A stretch of 64,000 bases of DNA from Monosporascus cannonballus (lineage: Eukaryota > Ascomycota > Sordariomycetes > Xylariales), in NCBI GenBank assembly GCA_004154925.1, contig QJNS01000347.1:1-64000 (forward strand), written 5' to 3'. Shown one piece after another: positions 61,040 to 64,000 of this stretch; the first letter of the stretch is position 1, and each line of letters begins with the position of its first letter. The translations under genes were made by a program, and so were the position numbers. The notes beneath the pieces are model-generated. The model was not told the DNA's origin and made no database searches. It saw only the letters and a list, made by a program, of their open reading frames with translations.

Positions 61040-62843
61040 CGCTCCAACAGAAACGTTCCTTTCTTCCTCCCTTCGTCGCCACCCGCTAAGCCATTCTCCT
61101 GTCCCTCCGAATTCGTCCTGCTCATCTCTACACGACATGCCGCGCACGAGGAAACTTAGGTTGCTGGTGGCAGCCAATGGCCCGAGAGACGTCGCCTATG
61201 CCCAGTCCGTCGCCGTTCGTCTGCTCAAGGATTCGCAGATCGAGACCCGAGCCTTGGTCGACGAGGTTCCCCTGCGACTGACGCACGATATCATCGTTAT
61301 GGAGAATAGGAGCCTGGCGACGCTAGCTATAGATGCCGACCAAAGAACAAGAGAAGCAATAGATTCCGCGAGGCAGACGGCCTTCGAATTGGTCGACTGG
61401 GCCGATCTCCTAGTTCTGGCGCCTATCGATGCGGACCATCTCGCCAAGATGATGTGTGGCATCGCCGATACCACACTACTAGAGATTCTGCGAGCATGGG
61501 ACGTCTCCAAGAAGATCCTGCTGGTGCCGGGAATGTCCGTCCAGATGTGGGAGAATCCGACGACGAAGAAGCAACTCAGCAAGATAAAGCGCAAATGGAG
61601 CTGGATCAAGGTCATGTCGCCCGTACTATGGCATTACGAAGGAGCGACTACTCACAAGCGCGTCGTGTCCTGGGATGGTTTCAACGATCTCGTCGGCATA
61701 ATCAAGAACCAAGCTGAGCTGATGAGTCTGGGTCATGACGTCGAGGTAGCGGCACACCATGCAATGCACCATACGGGCTCTAGTCGCATCGCTACAGTTC
61801 TGCCTCCGGAAATATGGTCTCTTATCTTCGAACATGTCGGGGACTGGGAGTTGGCGAAGGCCTTGGACGTATACACAACACTCGAAACACCTCCAGAATG
61901 GAGGAAGAACCGTGCCAACCTAGTTGACCCTATAGACATTTACATGCACGATCTGGAATGGTTAATCCTCTCATGTCCCGGATCCGCGGCAATCTGTCGG
62001 AAACTTTCCGAGGCCCCTAAGGGGTTACGCTACGTCTCCTCGTTGGCCGTCAAGCTCATTATCAAGTTCTCAATAATAGACGTCCTGACGTATCTAGAAA
62101 CACACCTTAGCAAAGTCTTCTGGGCTTCTTTCAGCGCAAAGTTACTCCCCAACAAGGCATCTGGCATATACGGCAGAGTCGATATCCTCGATTGGTGGAA
62201 CACGTCACCGTCATTTCTGAAAAAGGAGTACGACGCCGAGGCTCTAGACAATGCCTCTCGTATGGGTTACGTCCACGTGCTGGACTGGTGGTTGCGTTCC
62301 GGTCTACCACTCAAGTATACCGAGGCTGCACTTGAACAAGCCTCTGCGAAGGGCCACCTGCTCGTTTTGGAATGGTGGCGTGATGCTGCCCTGAAAGACG
62401 ACAGCATTCTGCTTAAACCCGGGCGCAGCCTTCTGAGTGCTGCCCAACAAGGGCAGACGGCCGTCCTCCGGTGGTGGGAGAGCTCTGGGATTCCCATCGC
62501 CCATAGCGAAGGTGTATGCAAGATTGCAAGCGCTCACGGACAGATCGGGGTGCTGGACACGTGGAGAGAGCTGAAGGGAGATAAGATGTCCTTCGACGCT
62601 CAGGTTCTGGTCGCACCCACGAAACACGGTCACGTTGCGGTGCTGGAGTGGTGGAAGAACTACGCTAGAGGAAAGCAGGAAGGCGACGACAGGCAACACC
62701 GCGTCGAGTACAAGACCTGCGACATCGAGGAGGCCTTGGAAGATGCCATCGGTGACCCGCAACCTATCAGGAGGTGGTGGGCCAGGAACGGGCTCAACTT
62801 GGGCCTGCGCACAAGTGAGTGGATGAAGAGCAGGTGTCTCTAA
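61023..62843 (+). CDS. Flavoprotein-fold + F-box-like + DWW-repeat fusion protein
   Basis: Single exon, 606 residues. An alternative start is Met39 (61137), just before the first domain. Residues about 43-230 resemble the flavoprotein fold of phosphopantothenoylcysteine decarboxylase (HFCD family): KLRLLVAANGPRDVAYAQSV, WADLLVLAPIDADHLAKMMC, ADTTLLEILRAWD, and PGMSVQMW in place of PxMNxxMW. The active-site His before WAD and the Asn of that motif appear absent, so FMN binding without decarboxylase activity is likely. Residues about 258-290 (IATVLPPEIWSLIFEHVGDW) are F-box-like. From about 380 to the end come six ankyrin-like repeats each ending in a (L/V)(D/E/R)WW word: LDWWNTS, LDWWLRSGLPLKYTE, LEWWRDA, LRWWESSGIPI, LEWWKNY, RRWWARNG. 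The repeat type is known in fungi; the full combination has no function known to me. Confidence 0.8.
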   Translation: MTMAASAPTETFLSSSLRRHPLSHSPVPPNSSCSSLHDMPRTRKLRLLVAANGPRDVAYAQSVAVRLLKDSQIETRALVDEVPLRLTHDIIVMENRSLATLAIDADQRTREAIDSARQTAFELVDWADLLVLAPIDADHLAKMMCGIADTTLLEILRAWDVSKKILLVPGMSVQMWENPTTKKQLSKIKRKWSWIKVMSPVLWHYEGATTHKRVVSWDGFNDLVGIIKNQAELMSLGHDVEVAAHHAMHHTGSSRIATVLPPEIWSLIFEHVGDWELAKALDVYTTLETPPEWRKNRANLVDPIDIYMHDLEWLILSCPGSAAICRKLSEAPKGLRYVSSLAVKLIIKFSIIDVLTYLETHLSKVFWASFSAKLLPNKASGIYGRVDILDWWNTSPSFLKKEYDAEALDNASRMGYVHVLDWWLRSGLPLKYTEAALEQASAKGHLLVLEWWRDAALKDDSILLKPGRSLLSAAQQGQTAVLRWWESSGIPIAHSEGVCKIASAHGQIGVLDTWRELKGDKMSFDAQVLVAPTKHGHVAVLEWWKNYARGKQEGDDRQHRVEYKTCDIEEALEDAIGDPQPIRRWWARNGLNLGLRTSEWMKSRCL

Positions 62844-63186
62844 ATTGTGTAATATCATATTAGGCGCTCTGCCGGTAGGGAATGTAAGGTCAACAACATC
62901 GATAGCGCCGCGTCACTCCAGGGAAGGTTGGCAAGATCAAAGGGGATGTAACTGGTGGCTAGTCTGTCAATTCAGTAGAGATGCGCGCTCGTTCTCCTAC
63001 ATCCCACCCATTCAGGACCAAGTCACACTCAGCTCAAGACCTGAAAAATAGAAATCCCCGTGACACCTTCACACAGCTGATTCCGCAGAATTTCAGTCCT
63101 CCGTTCCCGGGCAAAACATCGTATTACGTCCACGGCGCCGCGATTGTCCCATCTTGCTCTCAGCCCCAATTCTTCCAGAAAAATTC
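62844..63186. other. Intergenic, convergent 3' ends
   Basis: 343 bp between convergent genes; nothing recognised. Confidence 0.5.
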
Positions 63187-63630
63187 CTACCAGAGGAAGT
63201 TAGCAAACCTAGTCCGCTCGCTGACCAGGGGGTCTCCGGGCGCAAAACGAACCCCCGGCACGAGAGCCTCGATGGTCTTCTCGTGGTTCACGAGGTACGA
63301 GCACAGCTTGATGGTCGTGCGGTCGGCGAGCTCCTCGGGCAGGCACTCGACCTTCGCGGCCTCTAGCCGGGCCTCGGCCTCCTCCGTGCCCCTCTCGCCC
63401 GGCTCCAGCACGACCCCGACCGCGAGCACGATCCTGTAGCGGCCCGCGCCCTCGTCGTACGACCAGCGGCCCTCGCCCTGCATGGGCAGCGCCTCGTCCG
63501 GGTCGTAGCGCAGGATCTCGAGGAAGCGCGGCTTCAGCTTCTCGTGGAGGAGCGTCTCGAATCGAGAGTGGTCGCCCGGTGCGGGCGCGTCCTTCTTGGT
63601 CGTGGGCTCGGAGGCGTCGGTTGTTGCCAT
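63187..63630 (-). CDS. Hypothetical 147-residue protein
   Basis: Single exon from ATG 63628-63630 to TAG 63187-63189. The codon use is strongly GC-ending, like the GC-rich real genes here. The N-terminal 22 residues are disordered (MATTDASEPTTKKDAPAPGD). The rest appears a compact fold: FETLLHEKLKPRFLEILRYD, ALPMQGEGRWSYDEGAGRY, RIVLAVGVVLEPGERGTEEA, a helix EEAEARLEAAKVECLPEELA and CSYLVNHEKTIEAL. No signal peptide, membrane segment or catalytic motif. I do not recognise the family. Its length, composition and start context support a real gene. Confidence 0.7.
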   Translation of the reverse strand: MATTDASEPTTKKDAPAPGDHSRFETLLHEKLKPRFLEILRYDPDEALPMQGEGRWSYDEGAGRYRIVLAVGVVLEPGERGTEEAEARLEAAKVECLPEELADRTTIKLCSYLVNHEKTIEALVPGVRFAPGDPLVSERTRFANFLW

Positions 63631-64000
63631 GGTGAATAAGTGCGCTTGCTTGGTGAAGTACGTGGTACGTGACGATTAAGGATCGGTTACGATATGTGTA
63701 TGTGTGCGAGTGTTTGCGGTTGTGATGGAGATATTGGCGAAAAGATTCATCTAGGCGTTACCGGCGAGGTTCTCCCCATTCTTATACCTTTCAGGGACGC
63801 ACCATGTCACCACAATCATGCCAGTCCTGAGGTTCATAGATGAGCTAACCAGTTGGCGTGGACAATGGAAGCAAACCAAACAAGTCACTCGGATTCGATG
63901 TCAGTGACAAACACTGTGGAACCAACTTCGACAACCATGCGACCAAAACAAAGGCATGCTGTGCCAGGTACAGCTGGGCAAGTTTGGGCTGCTAGAGGCC
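63631..64000. other. Upstream region of the 147-residue gene, window edge
   Basis: 370 bp, presumed promoter; no other feature seen. Confidence 0.4.

Overview
This is a window of nuclear DNA from a filamentous ascomycete (Pezizomycotina, probably a Sordariomycete; the genus cannot be named from sequence alone). The evidence is consistent. Genes carry short spliceosomal introns with GT..AG ends and CTAAC/CTGAC-type branch points. The gene families are typical of this group (six-exon beta-tubulin, CPC1/CpcA bZIP, PEX20, a 2EXR protein, an AA12-like oxidoreductase). An 18-kb block shows the extreme AT bias and decayed transposons expected of repeat-induced point mutation (RIP).

Layout. 1-12.8 kb: the 3' part of nitrite reductase (+), beta-tubulin (-, six exons reconstructed, codon 198 = Gln), a 2EXR-domain gene (+) and a large disordered-protein gene (-). 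12.8-19.9 kb: about 7 kb with no supportable gene. 19.9-26.5 kb: a GCN20-type ABCF protein (+) facing a CPC1/GCN4-type bZIP factor (-). The CPC1 gene has a leader of about 700 nt with two upstream ORFs and an AUG-free in-frame N-terminal extension. 26.5-31.6 kb: intergenic. 31.6-33.1 kb: peroxin PEX20 (-), followed by a degenerate tandem repeat of about 63 bp. 34.3-52.6 kb: the AT-rich block. It holds a 190-bp solo LTR that looks unmutated (TSD AATTA), a 1,868-bp Fot1/Pot2-like pogo relic with terminal inverted repeats and TA target site, a 5,061-bp Ty3/gypsy relic with two 206-bp LTRs and TSD ATTAT, and an unclassified family of inverted and direct repeats. 52.98-64 kb: SEC13 (+, four exons starting with an ATG-only exon), a secreted AA12/sorbosone-dehydrogenase-like protein (-), a KCTD/WHI2-like BTB protein (-), a flavoprotein-fold + F-box-like + DWW-repeat fusion (+) and a 147-aa protein of unknown function (-).

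Functional links. GCN20 and CPC1 act in one pathway: Gcn1/Gcn20 help Gcn2 sense uncharged tRNA, and eIF2alpha phosphorylation then releases translation of the CPC1 mRNA through its uORFs. Finding the two genes as convergent neighbours 2.7 kb apart is therefore notable. The other genes are housekeeping or accessory functions with no obvious cluster logic. No tRNA, rRNA, CRISPR or secondary-metabolite cluster was seen.
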